From the NCBI RefSeq assembly GCF_025154015.1, contig NZ_JAOAMV010000003.1:62001-126000 (forward strand): 64,000 nt of DNA, written 5' to 3'. Origin of the DNA: Tsuneonella litorea (GTDB lineage: Bacteria; Pseudomonadota; Alphaproteobacteria; Sphingomonadales; Sphingomonadaceae). Below the pieces are notes generated by a model that saw nothing but the letters and a program-made list of their open reading frames with translations, was not told the DNA's origin and made no database searches. Below are positions 1-9,196 of this stretch, piece after piece. A program made the position numbers and the translations under genes. Position 1 is the first letter of the stretch, and each line of letters starts with the position of its first letter.

Positions 1-16
1 GGGCCATAGACACCAT

Positions 17-160
17 CGGGCCGCAGCGCAAAGACCCTTCTTCACGGGCGCCTCAAAACGACGCGCGACCTGTTGCGGCAAGGTCGCAGGGCTTCTAAAG
101 CCCCCGCAAACGCCGCGCGGCCACTCCTGCGCGGCTGCCCCTTCTTGTGTCCGGATCGCC
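17..160 (+). other. Leader/intergenic region before ppiD, with hairpin
   Basis: Short non-coding stretch in front of ppiD. Visible here is a hairpin: an inner perfect stem GGGCTT/AAGCCC (89-94 with 98-103) and an outer stem TTGCGG/CCGCAA (72-77 with 104-109), with unpaired bases on one side. No T-run follows, so it is not an obvious terminator. On the minus strand, ATG codons at 16-14 and 7-5 could begin a divergent gene leaving the window, but too little is present to name it. Confidence 0.3.
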
Positions 161-2095
161 ATGCTCCAGTTCTTTCGCAACATTTTCAAATCCAAGATCG
201 GCCTCGCTGTCACCATCGGCTTCATCGGCCTGATCGGCCTCGCCTTCGCCGTTGGCGACGTCGCCTCCAGCGGCACCTTCGGGGGCATCGCCGGCGGCGA
301 CAACGTCGCAGTGGTGGGCGACGAGAAGATCAGCGCGAACGAATTCAGCGAGGCGGCCACGGTGGCGGTCGATCAGCTCCGCCAGCAGAATCCGACGCTG
401 TCGATGCAGGCATTCGTCGAACAGGACGGACTCGACGACGTGCTCGATCAGCTGCTGGACCGGCGGGCGATCGGCTGGTGGGCGGACGAGCACGGGATCG
501 CGGCGGGCAGTAACCTGGTCAACAGCGAAATCCGCCGTCTTCCCGCCTTCGCGGGCGCCGACGGCCAGTTCAGCGAAAGCGCCTACCAGCAGGTTCTCGC
601 CATGCGGAAGCTTAGCGACGCGACGGTTCGCCGCGACATCGCCGAAGGGCTTCTTGCCCAGCAGGTTCTGGTGCCCGGCTCGTTTGGGGCGAAGATGCCG
701 ACCAAGATCACTGCACGGTATGCTGCACTGACTCGTGAACGCCGCGAGGGCGCCGTCGCGATGATTCCCAGCGCGGCCTTCGCCCCCAAGGGCGATCCTA
801 CCCCTGCGCAGCTGACCGCTTACTACAATGCAAACCGGAGCCAGTTCATCCGCCCGGAACGGCGGGTGCTGCGCTACGCGGTTTTCGGCGCCGATTCGCT
901 TGGCAGCATCGAACCCACCGCTGCCGAGATCGCCGCGCGCTACGAGCGTGACCGGGCCGAAAAGTACGCCGGTCGCGAATTGCGCTCGTTCACCCAGCTG
1001 GTCGTGCCAACCAAGGCGGCGGCCGACGCCATCGCGGCCCGCGGCGCGGGCGCGCTCGAAGCCGCCGCGCGCGAGGCCGGGCTGGAAACGAGCAAGGTCG
1101 AGCGGGTCGACCGTGGGTCCTACGCCGGGACGACCTCGCAGGCTGTCGCCTCTGCCGCCTTTTCCGCAAGCCAGGGCACGATAGCGAAGCCCGCACGCGG
1201 CGGGCTGGGCTACTACGTCGTCCGGGTGGATTCGGTCACCCAAACCCCCGCCCGCACGCTCGATCAGGTTAAAGAGGAGATCGCCAAGACGCTTCGGGAG
1301 GAAAAGCGCGTGCGGGGCCTTGCCGACCTTGCATCGGAGGTCGAAAACCAGATCGACGACGGGGGCGCTCTCAGCGACATCGCCCGCTCGCTCAAGGTCG
1401 ACCTTCAGACTACCCAGCCGCTGGTCGCCGACGGTCGCGTCTATGGCTCGCCGAACGAGACTGCGCCCGAGATCCTTGCGCCCGCGCTTTCTGCGGCGTT
1501 CGAGATGGAAGAAGGCCAGCCGCAGATCACCGCCATCCCTGGCAGCGACCGCTACCTCGTCTTCGAGACTGCGCGGATTACGCCCTCGGCCGCCGCTCCG
1601 CTCGCGGAAATCAAGGACGACGCCACCGCCGGCTGGCGGCGCGACGCCGGGCAGAAAGCGGCCAAGGCGGCCGCCGACCGCGTGGTCGCGCGGGTCGCCA
1701 AGGGCCGGCCGCTGTCCGCCGCGCTCGCCGCGGAGAAGGTCTCGCTCCCGCCCGTCGACAGCATCAACATGACCCGCGGCGAACTGGTCGAGCAGGGCCA
1801 GCGCGTGCCGCCGCCGCTGGCGCTCCTGTTCTCGATGGCCAAGAACAGCGTGAAGCGCCTCGAGGCTCCGCGCGATGCCGGGTGGTATGTCGTCACCGTG
1901 GACAGCATCGTTCCGGGCAAGATCGATGCCGATGACCCGCTTCTCGCGCAGGCGCGGGCCAGCCTGGGCCAGCTCCTCGGCCGCGAATACGGTGACGCGA
2001 TGCGCGCCGCGATCCGCAGCGAGGCCGAGATCGAGCGGAATGCGGACGCCATCGCCGCGGTGCGCAAGCAGCTCACCGGCACGGGCGACAACTGA
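161..2095 (+). CDS. ppiD: PpiD/SurA-type periplasmic peptidyl-prolyl isomerase
   Basis: A 644-residue protein anchored in the inner membrane and facing the periplasm. It should help fold outer-membrane proteins. Residues about 12-33 form one hydrophobic segment after a short basic N-terminus (MLQFFRNIFKSK), the PpiD topology. Next comes a SurA-N-like chaperone region (about 45-190), then a parvulin-like domain around 255-370 with the sequence GGLGYYVVRV. Parvulin domains of PpiD are often inactive, so foldase activity is uncertain while chaperone activity is likely. The gene ends 10 nt before the preferred trpE start and is probably co-transcribed with the trp genes, though the functions are unrelated. 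Length is normal for the family. Confidence 0.9.
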   Translation: MLQFFRNIFKSKIGLAVTIGFIGLIGLAFAVGDVASSGTFGGIAGGDNVAVVGDEKISANEFSEAATVAVDQLRQQNPTLSMQAFVEQDGLDDVLDQLLDRRAIGWWADEHGIAAGSNLVNSEIRRLPAFAGADGQFSESAYQQVLAMRKLSDATVRRDIAEGLLAQQVLVPGSFGAKMPTKITARYAALTRERREGAVAMIPSAAFAPKGDPTPAQLTAYYNANRSQFIRPERRVLRYAVFGADSLGSIEPTAAEIAARYERDRAEKYAGRELRSFTQLVVPTKAAADAIAARGAGALEAAAREAGLETSKVERVDRGSYAGTTSQAVASAAFSASQGTIAKPARGGLGYYVVRVDSVTQTPARTLDQVKEEIAKTLREEKRVRGLADLASEVENQIDDGGALSDIARSLKVDLQTTQPLVADGRVYGSPNETAPEILAPALSAAFEMEEGQPQITAIPGSDRYLVFETARITPSAAAPLAEIKDDATAGWRRDAGQKAAKAAADRVVARVAKGRPLSAALAAEKVSLPPVDSINMTRGELVEQGQRVPPPLALLFSMAKNSVKRLEAPRDAGWYVVTVDSIVPGKIDADDPLLAQARASLGQLLGREYGDAMRAAIRSEAEIERNADAIAAVRKQLTGTGDN

Positions 2096-2105
2096 GGACG
2101 GCGCG

Positions 2106-3620
2106 CTGAGCGACGCCGCACTCCCCAACGCCGAGGCGGCACGCTCGGCGCTGGCCGCGGGGCGGCCGGCGCTCGTGTGGCGCCGCGTCGTCGCGGATAC
2201 CGAAACGCCGGTCGGGGCGGCGGTGAAGCTGATCGAACCGGGTCGCGGCGATTTTCTGCTGGAATCGGTCGAAGGCGGCGAAGTCCGCGGGCGCTACTCG
2301 ATGCTCGGGCTCGACCCCGACCTCGTGTTCCGGGCCGAGGGCGAAGGCGCGGCGATCAACCCGGAATGGCGGTCGGACAGAAGCGGATTTCGGGACCTGC
2401 CGGGCAATGCGCTGTCCGAACTGCGCGCGCTGGTCGAGCGGTGCCGGATAGACGTGCCCGATGGGCTGCCGCCGGCGCTTTCGTTCCTGGTCGGATATTT
2501 CGGCTATGAAACGATCGGCCTGGTCGAAAAGCTGCCGCGCGCCGCCGCGCCGGGTCTGGGGCTTCCCGACATGTTCTTCGCCCGCCCGACCGTCCTGCTG
2601 GTGTTCGACCGACTGACGGACGAGCTGTTGTGCGTCGCCCCCGTCTGGCCCGGCGAGGCGGATCCGGCAGCGACCGTCGAAAGCGCGGGCGAACGCATCG
2701 ACGAAGTTCTGCGCCGGTTGTCCGCCGCCCGAGTACACGCGCCCCGGCCAGACGCGCTGCCGGACATGGCGCTTGCGCCGACAATGCCGGCCGAGACGTT
2801 CGCCGGATTGGTCGCCCGCGCGAAGGAATACATCGAGGCCGGGGACATCTTCCAGGTCGTGCTTTCGCAGCGGTTCACCTGCCCGTTCCCGCTTCCCCCG
2901 CTCGCGCTCTATCGCGCGCTGCGGCGGGTCAATCCCAGCCCTTTCCTCTATTTTCTTGACTTGCCCGGGTTCGCGGTCGTCGGGTCGAGCCCGGAGATCC
3001 TCGTCCGCGTGCGCGACGGACAGGTCACGATCCGGCCGATCGCGGGCACGCGTCCGCGCGGCACCACGCCCGAGGCCGACCGCGCAGCCGAAGAGAGCCT
3101 GCTTGCCGACGAGAAGGAGCGGGCCGAGCACCTCATGCTGCTCGACCTGGGGCGGAACGACGTGGGCCGGGTCGCCGCAGCGGGCAGCGTGCAGGTCACC
3201 GACAGCTTCACCGTCGAGCGGTACAGCCACGTGATGCATATCGTCAGCAACGTCGTCGGCGCGCTCGACCCGTCCAAGGGCGCGCTCGACGCGCTGTTCG
3301 CCGGCTTTCCGGCGGGGACGGTCAGCGGCGCGCCCAAGATCCGCGCCTGCGAGATCATCGCCGAACTCGAGCCTGCCGCGCGCGGCCCATACGCGGGCGG
3401 CGTGGGCTATTTCGCGCCCGACGGAACGCTCGATTCGTGCATCGTCCTGCGCACTGCCGTGGTAAAGGACGGCGTCATGCACGTGCAGGCCGGGGCCGGC
3501 ATCGTCGCCGACAGCGATGCGGCTTACGAACAGCGCGAGTGCGAGGCCAAGGCGGGCGCACTGATCGCCGCCGCGCACGAGGCCGCCCGCCAGGCGCTCG
3601 AACCGGGTTTCGGCCAGTGA
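2106..3620 (+). CDS. trpE: Anthranilate synthase component I
   Basis: Large subunit of anthranilate synthase, converting chorismate to anthranilate with ammonia from TrpG, the first step of tryptophan synthesis. The LLES motif near the N-terminus is the classic tryptophan-feedback element. The chorismate-binding domain shows GSSPE, PIAGTRPRG, DLGRNDVGR and FPAGTVSGAPK. The start is uncertain: no ATG, GTG or TTG lies at the expected place. CTG at 2106 is preceded at good spacing by GAGGA overlapping the ppiD stop, giving 504 aa of normal length. An in-frame ATG at 2040 would need a 19-codon overlap with ppiD, and GTG at 2175 would cut conserved sequence. The gene end overlaps the next gene by 4 nt (GTGA). 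Confidence 0.93.
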   Translation: MSDAALPNAEAARSALAAGRPALVWRRVVADTETPVGAAVKLIEPGRGDFLLESVEGGEVRGRYSMLGLDPDLVFRAEGEGAAINPEWRSDRSGFRDLPGNALSELRALVERCRIDVPDGLPPALSFLVGYFGYETIGLVEKLPRAAAPGLGLPDMFFARPTVLLVFDRLTDELLCVAPVWPGEADPAATVESAGERIDEVLRRLSAARVHAPRPDALPDMALAPTMPAETFAGLVARAKEYIEAGDIFQVVLSQRFTCPFPLPPLALYRALRRVNPSPFLYFLDLPGFAVVGSSPEILVRVRDGQVTIRPIAGTRPRGTTPEADRAAEESLLADEKERAEHLMLLDLGRNDVGRVAAAGSVQVTDSFTVERYSHVMHIVSNVVGALDPSKGALDALFAGFPAGTVSGAPKIRACEIIAELEPAARGPYAGGVGYFAPDGTLDSCIVLRTAVVKDGVMHVQAGAGIVADSDAAYEQRECEAKAGALIAAAHEAARQALEPGFGQ

Positions 3621-4447
3621 GGGGCGCCATCGGGCGCGCGGCCCTGCCCTTTCTCGCCCTGCTCGGCGCCTGCAACGAGCAGCCCGCCGGCAAGGCGGTG
3701 ACCCGCATCGACCTCGAAAATCCGGACAAGGTCGCCACGGCAGCCCCTTCCCCGGCACCGAGTCCGACCATCGCATCCGCCTGCGAGGCGACCGCGTTCG
3801 AGGACGCCCGCCTCACCCACTGCGTCGCCGATCCGGCGAAGCACCGCATCACCACGATGCTCGGCAACCCGCCTTACCGCGGGTTCAAGGCCTTTGCCGA
3901 AACGTCTCCCGACGAAGCGCGGCGCGTGGTCTTCGGGATGAACGCCGGGATGTTCGACGGCGAAGGCAAACCGATCGGCTACTACGTCAAGGACGGCGAG
4001 AGGCTGAAGGAACTCAACCGCAACGACGGGGCGGGCAATTTTCACATGAAGCCCAACGGCGTCTTCTTCGGCGGCGGGGGCAAATGGCGCGTGATGACCT
4101 CGGACGACTTCTATGCGCAAGTCGGCGATCGTCCCGAGTTCGGCACGCAGAGCGGCCCGATGCTGGTGGTGGACGGCAAGCTGCATCCCGAAATCACCGA
4201 CGACGGGCCGAGCCGCACGATCCGCAACGGCGTCGGCGTGGATAGCGCCGGCCGCGCGCATTTCGTGATCAGCGAGGGACCGGTCAGCTTCGGCAAGATC
4301 GCGCGCTATTTCCGCGACGTGCTCAAGACGCCCAACGCGCTCTACCTCGACGGCGGCGTTTCATCGTTGTGGGACCCGGCAAGCGGCCGGGTGGATTCGC
4401 GCACGCCGCTGGGACCGCTACTGCTGGTGGAGGACAAGTCGCAATGA
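3617..4447 (+). CDS. Phosphodiester glycosidase (NAGPA/DUF2233) family lipoprotein
   Basis: A 276-residue predicted lipoprotein. The GTG start at 3617 overlaps the trpE stop (GTGA) and gives a signal peptide ending in the lipobox LGAC. The body has the marks of the NAGPA/DUF2233 fold: a GMNAGMF segment followed by the glycine-rich NGVFFGGGG, then QSGPMLVVDG, and LYLDGGVSSLW near the C-terminus. Family members cleave phosphodiester-linked sugars; the substrate here is unknown. It lies inside the trp operon, translationally coupled to trpE and to the peptidase gene downstream (ATGA overlap), yet has no obvious link to tryptophan synthesis. Family is fairly sure, function is not. Confidence 0.8.
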   Translation: MRGAIGRAALPFLALLGACNEQPAGKAVTRIDLENPDKVATAAPSPAPSPTIASACEATAFEDARLTHCVADPAKHRITTMLGNPPYRGFKAFAETSPDEARRVVFGMNAGMFDGEGKPIGYYVKDGERLKELNRNDGAGNFHMKPNGVFFGGGGKWRVMTSDDFYAQVGDRPEFGTQSGPMLVVDGKLHPEITDDGPSRTIRNGVGVDSAGRAHFVISEGPVSFGKIARYFRDVLKTPNALYLDGGVSSLWDPASGRVDSRTPLGPLLLVEDKSQ

Positions 4448-5421
4448 CCGCATCGCTGGAAGGCGAAACCCGCCGCACGCTCTACCCCGAAATCGAGCCC
4501 TACGAGAGCGGGCACTTCGACGTCGGCGAAGGCCACTCGCTCTATTACGAACGCGTCGGCACGCCTGGCGCAAAGCCGGCGGTCTTCCTCCACGGCGGTC
4601 CCGGCGGGGGGATGAGCCCCGCGCACCGCCGCCAGTGGGACCCGGCGCGCTACGACGTGCTGCTGTTCGACCAGCGCGGATGCGGCAAGTCGCTGCCCTT
4701 CGCCGGACTGGAGTTCAACGACACCTGGCGGATCGTCGAGGACATCGAGCGGCTGCGGAAGATGTGCGGACACGAAGCGTGGCAGGTCTTCGGCGGCAGC
4801 TGGGGCGCCACCCTCGCCCTCGCCTACGCGCAGGAATACCCCCAGCGGACCACCGAACTGGTCCTGCGCGGCGTGTTCCTCGCCAGGGCCAAGGAGAAGG
4901 ACTGGCTCTACTCCTACGGCGCAAGCGAGGTGATGGCCGAGCAGTGGGACAGCTTCTCGGGCCACATCCCCGAACCCGAGCGCGCCGACCTGGTGCAGGC
5001 CTACTACGACCGGCTGACCAGCGAGGACGAGGCTGCGCGCCTCGCCGCGGCGACCGAGTGGTCGCTGTGGGAAGGCACCGTGGCGACGCTTCTGCCCAAC
5101 CCCAACCTCATTTCCGATTTCGAGGATCCCGCCAAGGCAGTCCCGTTCGCCCGCATCTGCGCGCGCTTCTTCCTCAACGATTTCTGGCTCGAGGAAGGCC
5201 AACTCTTGAGGAACGTCGAGAAGATCCGCGGGATTCCCGGGATCATCGTACAGGGCCGGCACGATATCTGCACGCCGCCCACGTCGGCGTGGGCATTGCA
5301 CAAGGCCTGGCCCGAGGCCGAGCTGTGGATCGTGCCTGACGCGGGCCACTCGGCGGGGGAACCCGGCATCGTCGACGGGCTGGTGCGCGCAACCGACAAG
5401 TTCGCTAGCAGGACCGCATGA
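4444..5421 (+). CDS. pip: Prolyl iminopeptidase (alpha/beta hydrolase)
   Basis: A 325-residue serine peptidase of the alpha/beta-hydrolase fold that removes N-terminal proline from peptides; probably cytoplasmic, since no signal is seen. It shows the oxyanion HGGPGGG, the nucleophile elbow [10 protein letters not shown], the aspartate in [10 protein letters not shown] and the histidine in [11 protein letters not shown], all typical of peptidase family S33 Pip. The ATG at 4444 overlaps the upstream stop by 4 nt, and the stop overlaps the trpG start (ATGA). A longer in-frame start at 4369 lies inside the previous gene and adds no conserved sequence. Why a proline peptidase sits inside a trp operon is unclear. 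Confidence 0.9.
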   Translation: MTASLEGETRRTLYPEIEPYESGHFDVGEGHSLYYERVGTPGAKPAVFLHGGPGGGMSPAHRRQWDPARYDVLLFDQRGCGKSLPFAGLEFNDTWRIVEDIERLRKMCGHEAWQVFGGSWGATLALAYAQEYPQRTTELVLRGVFLARAKEKDWLYSYGASEVMAEQWDSFSGHIPEPERADLVQAYYDRLTSEDEAARLAAATEWSLWEGTVATLLPNPNLISDFEDPAKAVPFARICARFFLNDFWLEEGQLLRNVEKIRGIPGIIVQGRHDICTPPTSAWALHKAWPEAELWIVPDAGHSAGEPGIVDGLVRATDKFASRTA

Positions 5422-6017
5422 TCCCCGAACGGACCATCCTCGTCGTCGACAACTACGACAGCTTCACCTTCAACCTGGTCCATTACCTCATGGAACTGGG
5501 CGCCGAGGTGCGCGTCGAGCGCAACGACGCACTTTCCGCATCAGAGGCGCTGCGGACGAACGCGGCCGGTTTCCTTATCAGCCCGGGCCCCTGCACCCCG
5601 AACGAGGCCGGGATCAGCCTCGATCTCGTTGCCGCCTGCGCCGACGCGGGCAAGCCGCTGCTCGGCGTATGCCTCGGCCACCAGTCGATCGGGCAGCACT
5701 TCGGCGGGCGGGTCGTGCGCGGCGGGCTCATGCACGGCAAGACCTCGCCGGTCAGTCACGACGGAAGCGGCGTGTTTGGCGGGCTGCCCTCGCCGTTCAA
5801 CGCCACGCGCTACCACTCGCTTGTGGTCGAGGACATTCCAGATGTGCTCGCGGTCAACGCGACAGCCGACGACACCCACGTGATGGGCTTCCGCCATGTC
5901 GATCTGCCGATCCACGGGGTGCAGTTCCATCCCGAATCGATCGCGACCGAGCACGGCCACGCGCTGCTCGCCAACTTCCTCGCGATCTGCGGCATCGAGA
6001 CGAAGGTGGCCGCATGA
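5418..6017 (+). CDS. trpG: Anthranilate synthase component II (glutamine amidotransferase)
   Basis: A 199-residue class I glutamine amidotransferase that hydrolyses glutamine to feed ammonia to TrpE; such proteins often also serve PabB in folate synthesis. It begins with the family signature [13 protein letters not shown] and has the catalytic Cys in GVCLGHQ and the His/Glu pair in QFHPES, so the triad is complete. Both ends overlap neighbours by 4 nt (pip upstream, trpD downstream), so expression is coupled across the operon. Length is standard. Confidence 0.96.
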   Translation: MIPERTILVVDNYDSFTFNLVHYLMELGAEVRVERNDALSASEALRTNAAGFLISPGPCTPNEAGISLDLVAACADAGKPLLGVCLGHQSIGQHFGGRVVRGGLMHGKTSPVSHDGSGVFGGLPSPFNATRYHSLVVEDIPDVLAVNATADDTHVMGFRHVDLPIHGVQFHPESIATEHGHALLANFLAICGIETKVAA

Positions 6018-7006
6018 GGACCCTGCCCCAAGCCGAGCCACACCTGACCGAGGCGCAGGCCGAGGAAGTGTTCGGTGCACTGCTCGACGGCGAGGCGAGC
6101 GAAGAGGAAATCGCCCGCTTCCTGTGCGACCTTTCCGACCGGGGCGAGACCGCAGACGAAATCGCGGGCGCGGCGCGTGCCCTGCGCGCGCGGCTGATTC
6201 CGATCAACGCGCCCGACAACGCGATCGACGTCTGCGGCACCGGGGGCGACGGGCACCACACGCTCAACGTCTCGACCGCGGTCAGCCTCGTGGTCGCCGC
6301 CGCGGGCGTGCCGGTCGCCAAGCACGGCAACCGCGCGGCGAGCAGCAAGGCGGGCGCGGCCGACACCTTGGAAGCGCTCGGCCTCGACATGGAAGCCGCG
6401 GGAAGAACCGCCGAGAAGACGCTGGAAAAACTCGGTATTTGCTTCCTTTTCGCGAAGAACCACCACCCTGCGATGGGACGCATCCAGCCCATCCGTCAGC
6501 GGCTTGGCCGGCGCACGATCTTCAACCTCATGGGGCCGCTGTCCAACCCCGCCGGGGTCAGGCGCCAGCTCATCGGCATCGCGCGCCCCGCCTACGTCCC
6601 GATCTATGCCGAGGCGAAAGCGCGACTCGGCAGCGAGCGGACGCTGATCGTCTCTGGCGACGAGGGGCTCGACGAACTGAGCCTCGCCGGCGGCAACGAG
6701 ATCGCCGACGTCCAGGGCCACGAATGGGAAATGCGCCGCGCGCGCGCCGCCGACGCGGGCCTGCCGACCGCGCCGATCGAGGCGATCCGCGGCGGCGACG
6801 CGGCGCACAACGCCAAGGCGCTGAAGGCGCTGCTGATGGGGGCGCCCGGCCCCTATCGCGACGCGGTCCTGTTCAACGCCGGTGCCGCGCTGATGATCGC
6901 GGACAAGGCACCAGACTACGCGGGCGGAGCCGCCCTGGCGGCGGAAGCACTGGATTCGGGCCGCGCCGAGCGCCTGCTCTCCGACTGGATCGATTTGGCG
7001 AAATGA
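6014..7006 (+). CDS. trpD: Anthranilate phosphoribosyltransferase
   Basis: A 330-residue enzyme transferring phosphoribose from PRPP to anthranilate, the second step of tryptophan synthesis. The PRPP/Mg site DVCGTGGDG is intact, followed by [23 protein letters not shown] and [11 protein letters not shown], all hallmarks of TrpD. The N-terminal helical domain (about residues 10-70) is also present. ATG at 6014 overlaps the trpG stop (ATGA), and the TGA overlaps the trpC ATG. Much longer ORFs through this region in the same and other frames are GC-driven extensions. Confidence 0.97.
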   Translation: MRTLPQAEPHLTEAQAEEVFGALLDGEASEEEIARFLCDLSDRGETADEIAGAARALRARLIPINAPDNAIDVCGTGGDGHHTLNVSTAVSLVVAAAGVPVAKHGNRAASSKAGAADTLEALGLDMEAAGRTAEKTLEKLGICFLFAKNHHPAMGRIQPIRQRLGRRTIFNLMGPLSNPAGVRRQLIGIARPAYVPIYAEAKARLGSERTLIVSGDEGLDELSLAGGNEIADVQGHEWEMRRARAADAGLPTAPIEAIRGGDAAHNAKALKALLMGAPGPYRDAVLFNAGAALMIADKAPDYAGGAALAAEALDSGRAERLLSDWIDLAK

Positions 7007-7791
7007 ACAAGCTCGACGAGATCTGCGCGACCAAGCGCGAGGAAGTTGCCGCGCGCAAGGCGACCGCGACCGTTGCCGACCTCGACCGGCTGGCGAGCGA
7101 GCAGAGCGCGCCGCGCGGTTTCCGCGATGCGCTGGCATCGCGGGCGGCGGACGGCTTCGCGCTGATCGCCGAGATCAAGAAGGCCTCGCCATCGAAAGGG
7201 CTCATCCGCGCCGATTTCCGCCCCGCCGAACACGCCGCCGCCTACCAGCAGGGCGGCGCGGCGTGCCTCTCGGTGCTGACCGACGCACCCTATTTCCAGG
7301 GACACGAGGATTATCTCGCGGACGCGCGCAGGGCCTGTTCGCTGCCGGTCCTGCGCAAGGACTTCATGGTCGATCCCTGGCAGGTCGCCGAGGCGCGCAG
7401 CATCGGCGCCGACGCGATCCTGATCATCGTCGCCGCGCTGGCCGACGGCGCGATGGCGGACATCGAGTCGGCGGCGATCGAACGCGGGATGGACGTGCTG
7501 GTCGAGGTCCACGACGAGGCCGAGATGGAGCGCGCTGCGCGATTGCGGTCGCGACTCATCGGGGTAAACAACCGCGATCTCAAGACCTTCCGCACCGAAC
7601 TTGCGACGACTGAACGACTCGCCCCGCTCGCGCCGGAGGGCACGCTGCTGGTCGGAGAGAGCGGAATAAACACCCATGCCGACTGCGAGCGGCTGGCGCG
7701 CGCGGGGGTGCGGACGTTCCTCGTGGGCGAAAGCCTCATGCGACAGGACGACGTCGCCGCAGCGACCCGCGCGCTGCTGGGCGGCACGTGA
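7003..7791 (+). CDS. trpC: Indole-3-glycerol phosphate synthase
   Basis: A 262-residue TIM-barrel enzyme that closes the indole ring from CdRP. Recognised by [10 protein letters not shown] near the N-terminus, [30 protein letters not shown] and [12 protein letters not shown]; the catalytic Lys and Glu residues in these motifs are present. It is monofunctional, not fused to trpF. ATG at 7003 overlaps the trpD stop. No trpF, trpB or trpA follows, so the pathway is completed elsewhere, the usual split trp arrangement in this group. Confidence 0.97.
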   Translation: MNKLDEICATKREEVAARKATATVADLDRLASEQSAPRGFRDALASRAADGFALIAEIKKASPSKGLIRADFRPAEHAAAYQQGGAACLSVLTDAPYFQGHEDYLADARRACSLPVLRKDFMVDPWQVAEARSIGADAILIIVAALADGAMADIESAAIERGMDVLVEVHDEAEMERAARLRSRLIGVNNRDLKTFRTELATTERLAPLAPEGTLLVGESGINTHADCERLARAGVRTFLVGESLMRQDDVAAATRALLGGT

Positions 7792-7829
7792 GCTTTCCTA
7801 CAGGCGGGGCGGCGTGGCATAGGAGCGTG

Positions 7830-7937
7830 ATGCCTCGCACGATCCCATCTGCTGTCGCCCCCTTCACGCGCTTCGGCGGCGCGAAGCCATTTGCGCCAGG
7901 ACTGTGTGACGGGTGTGACACGGGACTGACCCGTTGA
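7830..7937 (+). CDS. Possible 35-aa leader peptide coupled to moaC
   Basis: Short ORF not recognised as a known family. It has a strong ribosome site (AGGAG at 7821-7825) placed just before ATG 7830. The peptide runs [15 protein letters not shown] and carries a CDGC pair near its end. Its TGA (7935-7937) overlaps the TTG start of moaC at 7934 (TTGA), the same coupling geometry used throughout this chromosome. It may be a translational leader that makes moaC translation depend on it, or a chance ORF in a 142-nt gap. No homologue is known to me. Confidence 0.35.
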   Translation: MPRTIPSAVAPFTRFGGAKPFAPGLCDGCDTGLTR

Positions 7938-8431
7938 GCCTTACCCATCTCGACGAAGCCGGTGCCGCGCGGATGGTCGATGTGGGCGGCAAGGCGGAGA
8001 CGGCGCGTTCGGCCATCGCGACGGGTCGAATCCGGATGAACGCCGCGGCGCTTGCCGCCGTGCGCGACGGCAGCGGCCCCAAGGGGGACGTTCTCTCCGT
8101 GGCGCGAGTCGCGGGGATCATGGCGGCGAAGAAGACCGCCGAACTGATCCCGCTGTGCCATCCGCTCGCGCTCGAATCGGTGACGGTGGACTTCGCGTTC
8201 GAAAAGGATGCTGTCGCCGTCACCGCGCGCGCCTCGCTAACCGGCCGGACGGGCGTGGAAATGGAAGCGATGACAGCCACTTGCGTGGCGCTTCTCACGA
8301 TTTACGACATGGCCAAGGCAGTCGACAAGGGCATGATTGTCGAGGGCGTGCGGCTGGCCCAGAAGACCGGCGGCAAGTCGGGCGACTGGCGGGCCGCGGA
8401 CCAGGTGCCCACGCGGGTTGACGAACTGTAA
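7934..8431 (+). CDS. moaC: Cyclic pyranopterin monophosphate synthase
   Basis: A 165-residue protein of molybdenum-cofactor synthesis, converting the MoaA product to cyclic pyranopterin monophosphate. It shows the MoaC core: [40 protein letters not shown] and the C-terminal KTGGKSGDW. Start is TTG at 7934, the only sensible one before the conserved LTHLDEAG; it lacks its own clear Shine-Dalgarno, which fits coupling to the short ORF just upstream. No moeA follows before lexA. Confidence 0.95.
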   Translation: MSLTHLDEAGAARMVDVGGKAETARSAIATGRIRMNAAALAAVRDGSGPKGDVLSVARVAGIMAAKKTAELIPLCHPLALESVTVDFAFEKDAVAVTARASLTGRTGVEMEAMTATCVALLTIYDMAKAVDKGMIVEGVRLAQKTGGKSGDWRAADQVPTRVDEL

Positions 8432-8445
8432 CAAGTTTCCTAATT

Positions 8446-8460
8446 GTTCCGCGTTCGTTC
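8446..8460 (+). promoter_or_regulatory. LexA operator (alphaproteobacterial SOS box)
   Basis: A perfect GTTC-N7-GTTC direct repeat (8446-8449 and 8457-8460) lies 33 nt before the lexA start. This is the established alphaproteobacterial SOS box, unlike the palindromic E. coli type, so it indicates LexA autoregulation and damage induction of lexA. Confidence 0.88.
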
Positions 8461-8493
8461 CCGGATTGGAACGGTTGTAGGGGAATAGGTCCC

Positions 8494-9177
8494 ATGCTCA
8501 CGGCCAAGCAGCGCGAACTCCTGCAGTTCATCACCGTCCGCCTAGAGGAGAACGGCATTTCGCCCTCGTTCGAGGAGATGAAGGAGGCGCTCGACCTCAA
8601 GAGCAAGTCGGGGGTTCACCGGCTTATCTCCGCGCTCGAGGAACGCGGGTTCATCCGCCGCCTGCCCAACCGGGCCCGTGCGCTCGAGGTGATCCGCCAG
8701 CCCGAGGATTCGGTCGCCGCCCCGCGTTCGAAATCGAATGACAACGTCGTGCCCCTGCGCGCGCCCGCGGCGTCACGGCCCGAGCCGGCGAACGACATCG
8801 TCGAGCTCCCGCTCCATGGCCGGATTGCCGCCGGCATGCCGATCGAGGCCCTCGAAGGGCAGAGCACCCTGCCCGTCCCCGCCGCGCTGCTCGGTCCCGG
8901 CGAGCACTACGCGCTCGAGGTTTCCGGCGATTCGATGATCGAGGCGGGCATCTTCGACGGTGACTTCGCGCTGGTGAAGCGGACCGATGTCGCCCGCGAC
9001 GGAGAGATCGTCGTGGCGCTCGTCCGCGACGAGGAGGCGACCCTCAAGTACCTGCGGCGGCAGGACGGGATGATCCGGCTCGATCCCGCCAACGGTGCAT
9101 ACGAGCCGCAGGTGTATCGTGCGGGCGAGGTGAAGGTACAGGGCAAGCTCGCCGGGCTGCTGCGCCGCTACCACTAA
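8494..9177 (+). CDS. lexA: LexA repressor, SOS regulator
   Basis: A 227-residue transcriptional repressor of the SOS regulon that self-cleaves on contact with RecA filaments. Residues 1-65 form the winged-helix DNA-binding domain ([13 protein letters not shown], then [15 protein letters not shown]). The linker is long and proline-rich. The C-terminal S24 peptidase domain has the cleavage site Ala113-Gly114, the nucleophile Ser147 in SGDSM and the general base Lys185, so auto-proteolysis should work. Its own gene has a perfect SOS box upstream. It converges on comEC with only 19 nt between stops. Confidence 0.97.
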   Translation: MLTAKQRELLQFITVRLEENGISPSFEEMKEALDLKSKSGVHRLISALEERGFIRRLPNRARALEVIRQPEDSVAAPRSKSNDNVVPLRAPAASRPEPANDIVELPLHGRIAAGMPIEALEGQSTLPVPAALLGPGEHYALEVSGDSMIEAGIFDGDFALVKRTDVARDGEIVVALVRDEEATLKYLRRQDGMIRLDPANGAYEPQVYRAGEVKVQGKLAGLLRRYH

Positions 9178-9196
9178 CCCCGTCCCGGGCGCGGGC

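Noticed and set aside
2094-2106. Trp leader peptide/attenuator before trpE
   Set aside because: trpE follows ppiD by only 10 nt, with no Trp-rich short ORF and no terminator hairpin.
95-2128. 677-codon minus-strand ORF opposite ppiD
   Set aside because: No recognisable domain and no ribosome site; ppiD on the plus strand has a clear membrane anchor and family features.
7895-7930. TGTGAC direct repeat before moaC as an operator
   Set aside because: The two copies fall within the short coupled ORF and may only reflect its coding sequence (the Cys-Asp codons); not enough to call a regulatory site.
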